This document shows positions 53,674-61,385 of a stretch of 64,000 bases of DNA, piece by piece. How positions within the stretch are numbered: position 1 is the first letter of the stretch; each line of letters starts with the position of its first letter. The stretch is taken from positions 744,001 through 808,000 of the forward strand of contig NZ_FOFD01000003.1 of the NCBI RefSeq assembly GCF_900110865.1. Direction: 5' to 3'. The translations under genes and the position numbers were made by a program. Under the pieces are notes generated by a model that saw nothing but the letters and a program-made list of their open reading frames with translations, searched no databases and had not been told where the DNA came from. The stretch comes from Natrinema salaciae. GTDB lineage: Archaea; Halobacteriota; Halobacteria; Halobacteriales; Natrialbaceae.

Positions 53674-53742
53674 GACGGTACACCGCCGTCTCGTGGGTTT
53701 CATCCTCGACCCAGACCGATACAATCCGGGCCCATTAGCAGT

Positions 53743-53749
53743 AGATATA
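53743..53749 (+). promoter_or_regulatory. TATA box for the structured RNA element
   Basis: AGATATA (53743-53749) stands about 27 bases before 53771, the first base of the first hairpin. That is the normal spacing between archaeal TATA box and transcription start. Confidence 0.55.
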
Positions 53750-53770
53750 AGTTCTAACGAGTCAATGGAT

Positions 53771-53898
53771 AGACCGGAAGCCGGTCTCCCGTGGGGACGT
53801 TACCGAAACGTCCCGGGTGGTCCAAGCACCCGAGACTTGGCTTCCACCATACGGCGAAGCCATGATTCCGTACAGCCTTCCGGGATATAAACGTCCCG
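53771..53898 (+). ncRNA. Structured RNA candidate: four hairpins, pseudoknot and alternative pairing
   Basis: Consecutive stems can be read directly. H1 is AGACCGG/CCGGTCT (53771-53777 with 53781-53787). H2 is GGGACGTT/AACGTCCC (53794-53801 with 53807-53814). H3 is CGGGTG/CACCCG (53814-53819 with 53827-53832). H4 is TGGCTTC/GAAGCCA (53838-53844 with 53856-53862). The loop of H4 (TACGG, 53850-53854) can pair with CCGTA at 53868-53872, making a pseudoknot. A second AACGTCCC at 53890-53897 competes with H2, and CGGGA/TCCCG (53881-53885 with 53894-53898) can form a closing stem. It starts at the expected distance from a TATA box and precedes a zinc-finger gene, so it may be a 5' leader or an independent RNA. 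An alternative is an IS605-derived (omega-RNA) relic, because ACGGC-GAAGCC-TG-ATTCC resembles 27570-27590. Confidence 0.5.
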
Positions 53899-53974
53899 CA
53901 CGACGCCCGAATCGCCAGCCGCGACCAGTCTCGAGTCCGCGCACACGGCCGCGACGACCCGGGAGGGCCGGCGC

Positions 53975-54145
53975 GTGAGCGACGACGGCGAGGCCGGCGC
54001 GGTCTCCCCGGCCCCGTTCCCCGACTGTCCCCACTGCGGCGAGCCGGTGCAGTTCGTCGTCGCCACGGGTCCCCACACCGGCACCGTCGAACCCTGCGGC
54101 TGTTCCCTGCCGCCGGACCTGTTCGACCAACTTCGCGAGGAGTAG
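53975..54145 (+). CDS. 56-residue zinc-finger micro-protein
   Basis: The frame starts at GTG 53975, eight bases after the GGGAGGG at 53961-53967. It encodes an acidic N-terminus, then PDCPHCGEPVQFVVATG and VEPCGCSLPPDLFDQL, ending in TAG. The four cysteines (CPHC and CGC) can form a zinc site. The C-terminus forms a short helix (FDQLREE). This fits the haloarchaeal class of small zinc-finger proteins. Its leader contains the structured RNA element at 53771-53898, which would be unusual for this group, because most haloarchaeal messages are leaderless. Confidence 0.7.
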   Translation: MSDDGEAGAVSPAPFPDCPHCGEPVQFVVATGPHTGTVEPCGCSLPPDLFDQLREE

Positions 54146-54277
54146 TCGCCCTCGCGCTCGAGCCCCCCGAAACCGGCCGGAACGGAGATGAGAACTCGAG
54201 GGGCGGTCCGATCGATTCTGCCCGTTTTATTCGTCGCGTTGCGCACTTTTATACTACCCCGTTTCGTACGTATAATC

Positions 54278-54439
54278 ATGGGTCGCGATAGGGAGTCCGT
54301 TCCGGTCTTGCTTCCGCCGGAACTTGTTCACGAACTCGATGCGCTGGTCGAACAGGGGATGTTTAGCTCACGGTCCGAAGCGCTCCGGTACGGCGCGCGG
54401 CTCGTCGTCCGCGAAGAACGGCGGTCGCGCCACAACTGA
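54278..54439 (+). CDS. Small ribbon-helix-helix (CopG-like) DNA-binding protein
   Basis: The 53-residue protein starts MGRDRESVPVLLPPELVHEL and has the ribbon-helix-helix pattern (PVLLPPELVHELDALVE and GMFSSRSEALRYGARLVV). A TTTATACT box at 54247-54254 lies about 27 bases before the ATG, which fits a leaderless transcript. It is likely a transcriptional regulator or an antitoxin-like protein; no partner toxin gene is adjacent. Confidence 0.85.
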   Translation: MGRDRESVPVLLPPELVHELDALVEQGMFSSRSEALRYGARLVVREERRSRHN

Positions 54440-54584
54440 CGCGCCGACGGGCGGACCCGCGACGACGGTCGCGAGCGACTGGGACGGAACGTGCGTCCGC
54501 GCCTCGCCATCGATTCTCGCGCTACTGCACCCGCCCGATCGGCCGGCGAGCTGTGTCGATCGCGAGTCGCTCGAGCCGCCGCCC

Positions 54585-54863
54585 TCAGCCGCCGGGCCGC
54601 CTGAACGTGTACGCCACGTCGTCGGCGTCGATCGTGAGCGACCCCGCGTCGTGGTCCACGACGAACTCGACCGCCCCACGCCAGTCGAAGTCGTGCAGCG
54701 GCATCCCCGTACTGACGCGTCCGTCACGCGAGACCTCGAGGTGGGCGGCACCAAAGTCGATCCGAATCCGATCGTCTCCGGTCGTCACGTCGCCGGTTTC
54801 GCCGAACCGGCGCAGTTCGTCGATCACCGTCTCCCAGTCGCCGAGCTGGACCCTGTTTGCCAT
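54585..54863 (-). CDS. Conserved hypothetical haloarchaeal protein
   Basis: The 92-residue protein starts MANRVQLGDWETVIDELRRF and shows a mixed beta-rich pattern (DDRIRIDFGAAHLEVSRDGR and GAVEFVVDHDAGSLTIDADD). No metal or catalytic motif is seen. It lies next to a RHH regulator and an amidase without operon overlap. The function is unknown. Confidence 0.75.
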   Translation of the reverse strand: MANRVQLGDWETVIDELRRFGETGDVTTGDDRIRIDFGAAHLEVSRDGRVSTGMPLHDFDWRGAVEFVVDHDAGSLTIDADDVAYTFRRPGG

Positions 54864-54955
54864 CGGGGTGAAGACGACGCCCGCGAACTAATACCGCCGG
54901 GCGACAGATTCAGGTCCCTGGTCCGGGACTACCCGGTACGGATTCGACCTCTCGC

Positions 54956-56464
54956 ATGTCCACATCGCTTCCCGACTCGTTCGATCTCCTCGAGGCGACC
55001 GTCGCCGACGTTCGCGCGGCCGTGGCGGACGGGCGCGTCACCGCCGAAGCGCTCGTCGACCGCTATCTGGCGCGTATCGACGCCTACGACGATCTGAACG
55101 CGATTCTGACGGTCAACGACGACGCCCGGCGGCGGGCTCGCCGGCTCGATGAGCGCTTCGAGAGCGACGGGTTCGTCGGCCCGCTCCACGGCGTTCCGGT
55201 CGTCGTCAAGGACAACCACGACACACACGATATGCCGACCACGGCGGGATCGGTAGCGCTCGCCGAGTCCACGCCGTCGCGCGACGCGTTCGTCGTCGAG
55301 CAACTCCGCGACGCCGGGTGCGTCGTCGTCGCGAAGGCGAACCTGCAGGAGCTGTCGTTCGGCGTCGACACGATCAGCTCGCTCGGCGGTGCGACGCGGA
55401 ACGCGTACGACCTCGAGCGGCGGCCGGCGGGCTCCAGCGGCGGCACTGCGGCGGCCGTCGCCGCGAACCTCGCCGTCGTCGGAACGGGGACCGACACCTG
55501 CTCGTCCGTTCGGTCGCCGCCCGCGTTCAACGATCTCGTCGGCGTCCGTCCGACCAGGGGGCTGGTGAGCCGGACGGGCATCGTCCCGCTGAGCGAGACG
55601 CAGGACACGCCGGGCCCCATCGCTCGGACCGTCGCGGACGCCGCGCGGCTGCTCGAGGTCGTGGCCGGCTACGATCCCGCGGACCCGGTCACGGCGAGGG
55701 GCGCGGATCAGATCCCCGAGGACGGGTACGTCGCCCACCTCGACGATGCCGGTCTCGAGGGGGCGCGCATCGGCGTCGCCCGGCAGTTCTTCGGGCTCCG
55801 GAACGAGGAGCACGCGTCCGCGGCCGACGCCGAGGCGGTCACGGCGGTCGTCGAGGACGCGATCGAGGCGATGGCGGCGGCCGGTGCGACGATCGTCGAC
55901 CCCGTCGAGGTCGTCGACGGCGACCGCCTCGCGAGCGCTCGCGTGCTGCAGTACGAGTTCGCGCGCGACTTCGACGACTACCTGTCGGAACTCGGGGACG
56001 CGACGCCCCTCGACTCGCTGGCCGACCTCGTCGACACGGGAACGATCGCCCCGTCGATCGAATCCCGAATGGAAGCGGCCGGCATCCTCGAGATGGACAC
56101 CGGGTCGCTGGACGAGAACGTCGGCTACCTCCGGCGACTCCGGCGGCGAGGGCGGCTCAGGGAGACGACGCTCTCGAGGCTGGCCGAGCACGACCTCGAC
56201 GCCGTCCTGTATCCGCCCTCGACGGTTCCGCCCGTCGAGATTCCCGACCACCAGCCGTTCGAAGAGATGAACTGCGAGCTGTCCGCGCACACGGGACTGC
56301 CGGCGATCGTCGTCCCGGCCGGCTTCACGGACGACGGGCTCCCGGTCGGCGTCGAACTGCTCGGCAGGGCGTTCGCCGAACCCCGGCTGTTCGAGCTGGC
56401 GTCCGCCTTCGAGCGAGCGACCGACAACCGGCGGCCGCCCGACCGGTTCGGGGCGCTCGACTGA
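54956..56464 (+). CDS. Amidase-signature family protein
   Basis: The 502-residue enzyme carries the Ser-Ser-Lys triad of the amidase signature family. The lysine is Lys85 in PVVVKDNHDT, the cis-serine region is PAGSSGG (about 158-163), and the nucleophile is Ser184 in GTDTCSSVRSPPAFN. The usual GGS before the nucleophile reads CSS here. It hydrolyses amide bonds of unknown substrates, with indole-acetamide, nicotinamide or aminoacyl-tRNA-type relatives. It is too short in context to assign GatA: no gatB/gatC genes are next to it. Confidence 0.88.
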   Translation: MSTSLPDSFDLLEATVADVRAAVADGRVTAEALVDRYLARIDAYDDLNAILTVNDDARRRARRLDERFESDGFVGPLHGVPVVVKDNHDTHDMPTTAGSVALAESTPSRDAFVVEQLRDAGCVVVAKANLQELSFGVDTISSLGGATRNAYDLERRPAGSSGGTAAAVAANLAVVGTGTDTCSSVRSPPAFNDLVGVRPTRGLVSRTGIVPLSETQDTPGPIARTVADAARLLEVVAGYDPADPVTARGADQIPEDGYVAHLDDAGLEGARIGVARQFFGLRNEEHASAADAEAVTAVVEDAIEAMAAAGATIVDPVEVVDGDRLASARVLQYEFARDFDDYLSELGDATPLDSLADLVDTGTIAPSIESRMEAAGILEMDTGSLDENVGYLRRLRRRGRLRETTLSRLAEHDLDAVLYPPSTVPPVEIPDHQPFEEMNCELSAHTGLPAIVVPAGFTDDGLPVGVELLGRAFAEPRLFELASAFERATDNRRPPDRFGALD

Positions 56465-56482
56465 CGCGTTCGACCGATCGGC

Positions 56483-56896
56483 CTAGCCGAGCTCCTCGTC
56501 CAGAATCAGCCGCGTCTTCGTGTTCACGACCTCCTCCTGGTCGCGGGCCTTCGTGATCAAATCGTTGACCCCGCGCGTGTCCGCGGCGTCGACGACGAGC
56601 ACGACGTCCTGCTCGCCCGAGACCATCCAGACGAAGTCGACCTCGTCCCACTCGGCCATCCGCTCCGAGACCGCTTTGGTGTCGACGTCGACCGCGACGC
56701 TGATCTCGAGCATCGCCTGGACGTTGCCGGTCCGGGTCGAAATCGTGAAGCGTTCGATGACGTCGTCGTCCATCATGCGCTCGACGCGGTTGCGGACGGT
56801 CCCCTCGCTCGTCCCAACCTCGTCGGCGATCTCGGTGTACGGCGTCCGGGCGTCTCGCCGGAGAATATCGAGAATCTGTCGGTCCAGGTCGTCCAT
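56483..56896 (-). CDS. Lrp/AsnC-family transcriptional regulator
   Basis: The 137-residue protein has an N-terminal winged helix (LDRQILDILRRDARTPYTEI and GTSEGTVRNRVERMM). The RAM ligand-binding domain is visible with DEVDFVWMVSGEQDVVLVVD. Haloarchaeal Lrp proteins of this size sense amino acids such as glutamine and act near nitrogen-metabolism genes. It is divergent from carA with a TTACGA palindrome between them, so autoregulation and control of carA are likely. The ligand is not determined from sequence. Confidence 0.9.
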   Translation of the reverse strand: MDDLDRQILDILRRDARTPYTEIADEVGTSEGTVRNRVERMMDDDVIERFTISTRTGNVQAMLEISVAVDVDTKAVSERMAEWDEVDFVWMVSGEQDVVLVVDAADTRGVNDLITKARDQEEVVNTKTRLILDEELG

Positions 56897-56932
56897 GGAG
56901 ATGCGTACCTACGTGTGACCTGCACTTACCGA

Positions 56933-56947
56933 TTACGAAAATCGTAA
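56933..56947. promoter_or_regulatory. Lrp-type palindrome TTACGA-AAA-TCGTAA
   Basis: The perfect inverted repeat (arms 56933-56938 and 56942-56947) lies between the divergent lrp (start 56896) and carA (start 56999) genes. Its arms and spacing fit haloarchaeal Lrp operators. A second, weaker TTCGTAA half-site occurs just before the carA ATG. Confidence 0.7.
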
Positions 56948-56998
56948 CTGAGCTTCGAAGACAACACTTATGATGGTCCATCCGATACGTAGTTCGTA

Positions 56999-58078
56999 AT
57001 GACGGAAGCCTACGTCGCACTGGAGGGCGGCCACGTACTCGAGGGTCGTGGTCGCGCGTCAGGAACGGCTCGCGGTGAACTCGTTTTCACGACAGCGTAT
57101 ACGGGGTACGAGGAGAGTCTGACCGACCCCTCCTACGAGGAGCAGATTCTCACGTTCTCGTACCCGCTGATCGGGAACTACGGCGTCCGCGAGGAGCGGT
57201 TCGAGGACGACCGCGTTCACCCGCGTGCCGTGATCGCGAAGGAACTCACCGAGGACGTCGTCGGCTGGCTCGAGGACGAGGGCGTCCCGGCGGTCGACCA
57301 CCTCGACACGCGCGAGGTCGTCACCGACATCCGCGACGGCGGCGCGATGAAGTGCGGCATCGCCGTCGGCGAGGACGTCACCGAGGAGGACGCGCTGGCC
57401 GAACTCGAGCAGTGCGAGGCCATGAGCGACCACACCGACATCGGCGCGCAGGTCAGCGTCGACGAGCCGGCCGTCCACGGCGCGGACAACGACGGCGAGA
57501 CCGTCGCCCTGATCGACTGCGGCGCGAAGGGCTCGATCGTCGACTCGCTGCTCGAGCGTGACGCGACCGTGCACGTGTTCCCCTACGACGCGGCCGCCGC
57601 CGACGTCGAGGCCGTCGACCCCGACATCCTGTTCGTCTCGAACGGTCCCGGCGACCCGGTCAACTTCGAGGGCGCGATCGCGCTCGTCGAGGCGTTCGTC
57701 GAGGACACGCCCGTCGCTGGCATCTGTCTCGGCCAGCAGATCGTCGCCGAGGCGCTCGGCGGCACCACCGAGAAGATGACCTTCGGCCACCGCGGCGTCA
57801 ACCAGCCCGTCCTCGACCTCGAGTCCGGGCAGGTCGTCATGACGACCCAGAACCACGGCTACACCGTCGCCGATCCCGGCGAGCACCTCGAGGTCACGCA
57901 GATCAACGTCAACGACGACACGCCCGAAGGGATCGACGGCGTCGAGTACGACGTGATCACCCGCCAGTACCACCCCGAAGCGAACCCCGGCCCCGAAGAC
58001 ACCCTCGACTTCTTCGACGACGTGCTCGCGATGGCTTCCGAGCGAGCGGACACGCGGGCGGTTCCGGCCGACGACTGA
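56999..58078 (+). CDS. carA: Carbamoyl-phosphate synthase small subunit
   Basis: The 359-residue glutamine-hydrolysing subunit has the N-terminal CarA domain (YVALEGGHVLEGRGRASGT, FTTAYTGYEESLTDPSY) and a class I amidotransferase with the nucleophile in GICLGQQ (Cys243) and the catalytic His in HGYTVAD/YHPEA regions. It supplies ammonia for carbamoyl phosphate, used in pyrimidine and arginine synthesis. carB is not in the window downstream. A TTATGA box about 27 bases before the ATG suggests a leaderless start. Confidence 0.95.
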   Translation: MTEAYVALEGGHVLEGRGRASGTARGELVFTTAYTGYEESLTDPSYEEQILTFSYPLIGNYGVREERFEDDRVHPRAVIAKELTEDVVGWLEDEGVPAVDHLDTREVVTDIRDGGAMKCGIAVGEDVTEEDALAELEQCEAMSDHTDIGAQVSVDEPAVHGADNDGETVALIDCGAKGSIVDSLLERDATVHVFPYDAAAADVEAVDPDILFVSNGPGDPVNFEGAIALVEAFVEDTPVAGICLGQQIVAEALGGTTEKMTFGHRGVNQPVLDLESGQVVMTTQNHGYTVADPGEHLEVTQINVNDDTPEGIDGVEYDVITRQYHPEANPGPEDTLDFFDDVLAMASERADTRAVPADD

Positions 58079-58210
58079 CGGCCAACTGCGACCGCGACGT
58101 GTCGTGTCGATTCTATGTTTGTTCCCGTCCAGTGGCGACGCCGGCCGTGACTCGAGGACGATCGGAGCGACGAGTGAGCGAGTCCGACTCGCGATCGCTT
58201 CCGGACCTGC

Positions 58211-59164
58211 TCACTCGTCGCTCGAACCGTCCCGGTCGAGCCTGTCGGCGTACTCCCGGACCGCCGCGTCGTCGACGGCCTCGAGCAGGACCTCGTCGTC
58301 GAGTGCCGCCGCGAGCCGTCGCTGGCCGCGGTCGGCGCGCCGGTCGGCCGCGTCGGCATCGACGTACTGCTCGAGGCGGTCGTCGGTGTGCTCCTCGGCG
58401 AGCCGGCGGATCGTGTCCGCCTCGAGATCGTCGGGTGCGTCCCGATCGAACAGGTCGACCCACCGTTCGGGGTCGGCCCACTCCGCTTGCAGGTTCGCGG
58501 CCCTGCGCCGCCAGTCGTAGTGATCCGCGAACCGGCCCCAGTACCCGTCCTCGCGTCGCAGGTCGCGGCACAACGCGCGGGCGACGGTCGCGCCGTGGCC
58601 GGCAGCGATGATCGCCTGATCGCCGCAGCCGGCGAGCGGCCCGGCGACGTAGCAGCCGTCGACCGGCGTTCGACCGTCGTCGTCCGGATACTCGCGATCG
58701 AACCGGTCGGCCGTCTCGCCGTCGCCTTCCGCGGTGACGAACAGCGCGTCGTCGTCGTCGAGCCCGCGGAGATACGACCCGTCGTACTTCGTCGCGGCGA
58801 TCACGAACCGTGCCGTGAGCGGGTCCCCTTCCTGCGTCTCGAGCCGGAACCCCCCGTCGTCGAGGGACGCGACCGACTCGACGAGGTCGTCGCGGAGCCG
58901 ACAGCCCGCGGTTTCGGCGTGCTCGTGCGCCAGCGAGAGGAACGTGTCGACGTCGATCGCGCCGGGAAACCCGAGGTAGTTCTCGAGGGACGCACACCGC
59001 CGCAGCGAGGAGGGGCCGCGATCGAAGAGCACCGTCTCGAGGTCGGCTCGAGCGGTGAAGACGCCGGCGGCGCAGCCGGCGGGACCGCCACCGACGATAG
59101 CGACGTCGGCGTCGAATCCCGGATCGCCGTCGCCGGGTCCGCGCTCGTCGTTGTCGCCGCTCAT
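58211..59164 (-). CDS. FAD-dependent (thioredoxin-reductase-like) oxidoreductase in iron-box operon
   Basis: The 317-residue flavoprotein has the N-terminal FAD loop VAIVGGGPAGCAAGVFTARA, a family segment (FVIAATKYDG), and a late FAD-type motif (GCYVAGPLAGCGDQAIIAAGHG). The redox CxxC of true thioredoxin reductase is absent. It lies one base after the substrate-binding protein stop, in the same iron-regulated operon. A reductase acting on ferric siderophores is a reasonable inference. The C-terminal 80 residues are helical and acidic, with no known domain. Confidence 0.85.
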   Translation of the reverse strand: MSGDNDERGPGDGDPGFDADVAIVGGGPAGCAAGVFTARADLETVLFDRGPSSLRRCASLENYLGFPGAIDVDTFLSLAHEHAETAGCRLRDDLVESVASLDDGGFRLETQEGDPLTARFVIAATKYDGSYLRGLDDDDALFVTAEGDGETADRFDREYPDDDGRTPVDGCYVAGPLAGCGDQAIIAAGHGATVARALCRDLRREDGYWGRFADHYDWRRRAANLQAEWADPERWVDLFDRDAPDDLEADTIRRLAEEHTDDRLEQYVDADAADRRADRGQRRLAAALDDEVLLEAVDDAAVREYADRLDRDGSSDE

Positions 59165-59165
59165 T

Positions 59166-60341
59166 CTACGCTCCGTCAGTGACGATCGCCGCCACGCGCT
59201 GGCGGTCGAACAGTTGCTCGTCGTCGGGGATCGTCGGGTACGAGTCGCCGGACTCGTAGCCGGGCCACTCGCCGAACTGCTCGGGATAGAGCTGCTTGGC
59301 CGTCATCTCCAGCTGGAAGAGGTTCATGATCGGCCCCTGGTATCGCATGCCGCTCGCGAGGACCTGGTCGTTCCCGACCGCGGTCAGTTCCCTGCCCGCG
59401 GCGTGTGATTCCAGGCGGTCCCGGACGTTCTCGATCGCGTAGTTCGGCGTGATACCCCAGAGGTGGAGGATGACGTCCGGGTCGGCCTCGAGCATCGTCT
59501 CGTAGTCGACCTGCCCCCAGTCGCCCTCCCACTCCACGTCGGCGAGCGCGTCGTGGGCACCGAGTGGCCGCGTCTCCGCCTGCCAGAAGCCGGGCGTGTT
59601 GAGGTGGTAGGCGTAGAACACGCCGTCTCCCAGCGTGACTCGGGCGACCGTCGGCCGGTCGTCTTCGGGCGGGAGGGCCGACTCGATCCGCGTCCGCGTC
59701 TCGTCGTAGACCGCGGCGAGCGCCTCGTAGCGGTCCCGTTCCTGAAAGACGGCCGCCACCGTCTCGAAGAGCTCCCAGAGGGTGTAGTACTCGTAGCTGT
59801 CGGCGTAGACGTCGGCGGGCTCGCTGTGGACGCCGCTGTGGTAGCTGCCGATCCAGGGGGCGACCGCGTCGGCGATCTCCTCGACGTCGTCGTCGTCCCA
59901 GTCGTCCTGCGTCGTCAGCACGTACGACGGATCGAGGAAGTGGACGTCGCTCTCCGCGCCGTAGAGCTGTTCTTTCGTCACGCCGCCCTCGAGCGGGTTC
60001 TCCAGGCCCTCCCAGTCGAACTCGACCCCCTCGAGTCGGTCGTAGAACTTGGTCATCGTCGTCCCCGACATCTCCGGGGCGAAGAGCGTCTGCACCGCGT
60101 CGCCGTGCCCGAGCGCGACCGCCATGTCGGCGTACTGCGTGAAGGTGACGAAGGCCCGCTCGGGGACGCCGTCGAACTCGACCTCGCCCATCGGTGCCAT
60201 CGACACCGTGTACGAGTCGCCCCCGCTCTCCGAGCCGGGCTCGGTCCCGCTGATACAGCCGGCCAGCGCGGCGCTTCCGGCGGTCACTCCCGTCGCCACG
60301 AACGCACGTCGGCTTTGGCCCGATCGCATCGTCGCTTCCAT
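59166..60341 (-). CDS. Siderophore/iron ABC-transport substrate-binding lipoprotein
   Basis: The 391-residue protein begins MEATMRSGQSRRAFVATGVT, with a Tat-like SRRAF motif and lipobox (ALAGC), so it is a surface lipoprotein. It shows the TroA/FecB-like fold with ERAFVTFTQYADMAVALGHG and LEADPDVILHLWGITPNYAI. It should bind ferric siderophores or another iron complex. The gene is preceded by two iron-repressor boxes. No permease or ATPase genes are next to it, so transport must rely on genes elsewhere. It is first in a pair with a flavoprotein. Confidence 0.9.
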   Translation of the reverse strand: MEATMRSGQSRRAFVATGVTAGSAALAGCISGTEPGSESGGDSYTVSMAPMGEVEFDGVPERAFVTFTQYADMAVALGHGDAVQTLFAPEMSGTTMTKFYDRLEGVEFDWEGLENPLEGGVTKEQLYGAESDVHFLDPSYVLTTQDDWDDDDVEEIADAVAPWIGSYHSGVHSEPADVYADSYEYYTLWELFETVAAVFQERDRYEALAAVYDETRTRIESALPPEDDRPTVARVTLGDGVFYAYHLNTPGFWQAETRPLGAHDALADVEWEGDWGQVDYETMLEADPDVILHLWGITPNYAIENVRDRLESHAAGRELTAVGNDQVLASGMRYQGPIMNLFQLEMTAKQLYPEQFGEWPGYESGDSYPTIPDDEQLFDRQRVAAIVTDGA

Positions 60342-60346
60342 ACGTT

Positions 60347-60360
60347 TTAGGCTCGCCTAA
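60347..60360. promoter_or_regulatory. DtxR/Idr-type iron box TTAGGCTCGCCTAA
   Basis: The 14-bp palindrome TTAGGC-TC-GCCTAA lies five bases before the ATG of the siderophore-binding protein. It fits the iron-dependent repressor (Idr/DtxR) box known in haloarchaea. Binding of the iron-loaded repressor here would block the start of a leaderless transcript. Confidence 0.85.
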
Positions 60361-60381
60361 CAATTCAAAAGTCGTTCGGTT

Positions 60382-60395
60382 TTAGGCCGGCCAAA
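60382..60395. promoter_or_regulatory. Second, weaker iron box TTAGGCCGGCCAAA
   Basis: A second imperfect copy of the iron box lies 22 bases upstream of the first one (TTAGGC-CG-GCCAAA). The pair suggests cooperative iron-repressor binding over the promoter. Confidence 0.65.
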
Positions 60396-60476
60396 ATGTG
60401 GGGGAAGGCACCGTCTCGTCGCACAGCGCCGCCCTCGTCGCTCGAGGGCGGCCGCCGATCGCCCCGCTCGCCGCGA

Positions 60477-61226
60477 TCACTCGTCGAACGAATACGTGAC
60501 CGTGACGCTGGCGCTCACGCTGACGGGGTCCGCCTCGATCTCCGTCGGCGGTGCCGCGTCCTCGGCTGCGTCGCCGCTCGAGAGCGTCTCCCGGACCGGG
60601 TGGACCGCCACGTCGTTGGTCGTGACGGCCGTCGTTCCCTCGAGTTCGACGTTGCGGTTGTCCGCGATGTGGCTCGCTTCCTCGTCGGCGCTCCCGAGTG
60701 CGGCGTCGATCGCCTCTTTTCGCAGCGTCGAGCGCGTGTCTTCCTGTAGCGTGAAGTTCACGCGTCCGACATCGTCGGCGCCGGCCTCGATCGCCGCGTC
60801 GATGACCTCGCCGACGCGGTCGACGTCGGTGACCGTCACCTCGAACGAATGTGATCCCTCGAACCCGTCGGCGTCTCGTCCGTGCGCCGGGTGAACGCGG
60901 TACCGGCCTTCTTCGACGTTCTCCTCCGGAATGCCGAGATCGTCGAACGCCGCGCGAAGCTGTTCGGCCCCCGTCGCCAGCTCGTCGGTCACGGCGTCGG
61001 CGCTCTCGCCGGTCGCCTGCACGCCGACGCTGATGGTCGCTCGATCCGGGTCGGCGTCGACCTCGCCGGTCGCGCTGACCGTAATCTCGCCGCGGTCCGC
61101 GCTCGCGTTCGCGTTCGCGTCCTCGTTCGGTTCGGAGTCGGTACGACTGAGCGGATTACCCGCACAGCCCGCGATCGCCGCCGCGACCCCGACGCTCGAG
61201 GCCGCGAGGAACTGTCGTCGATCCAT
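60477..61226 (-). CDS. SIMPL-domain lipoprotein
   Basis: The 249-residue protein starts MDRRQFLAASSVGVAAAIAG with a twin-arginine-like DRRQF motif and lipobox ending GCAG. The mature part has the SIMPL/DUF541 domain (VDADPDRATISVGVQATGES to SASVTVTYSFDE). Such surface-anchored proteins form oligomeric rings of unclear function, related to bacterial oxidative-stress-linked OmpW/BP26 proteins. It is divergent from cysK. Confidence 0.87.
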   Translation of the reverse strand: MDRRQFLAASSVGVAAAIAGCAGNPLSRTDSEPNEDANANASADRGEITVSATGEVDADPDRATISVGVQATGESADAVTDELATGAEQLRAAFDDLGIPEENVEEGRYRVHPAHGRDADGFEGSHSFEVTVTDVDRVGEVIDAAIEAGADDVGRVNFTLQEDTRSTLRKEAIDAALGSADEEASHIADNRNVELEGTTAVTTNDVAVHPVRETLSSGDAAEDAAPPTEIEADPVSVSASVTVTYSFDE

Positions 61227-61385
61227 ACCGTTCGGTCGACGGGCAGGGAAAAAACCCCTCGCCAAGCTCAAACGGGCCTTTGAGCGTCGAGTCCGTGCGA
61301 CGATCGATCCCGTTCCCAAGGGCTGGTACGACAGTCGAAGACGTTCGGGGGAATCGATAGTTCGGAAGGCACGAATGACTGTCCG

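Larger units (their letters stand above)
53674..53974. other. Intergenic region holding the structured RNA element
   Basis: This 301-base stretch contains no protein-coding frame I can support. Its centre is the TATA box and structured RNA element described separately; the remaining 76 bases before the zinc-finger gene look like leader sequence with the ribosome site at 53961-53967. Confidence 0.5.

Noticed and set aside
54188-54277. Extended start for the RHH protein (MRTRGAVRSILPV)
   Set aside because: The extension would include the TATA box at 54247-54254; the ATG at 54278 gives the normal RHH start.
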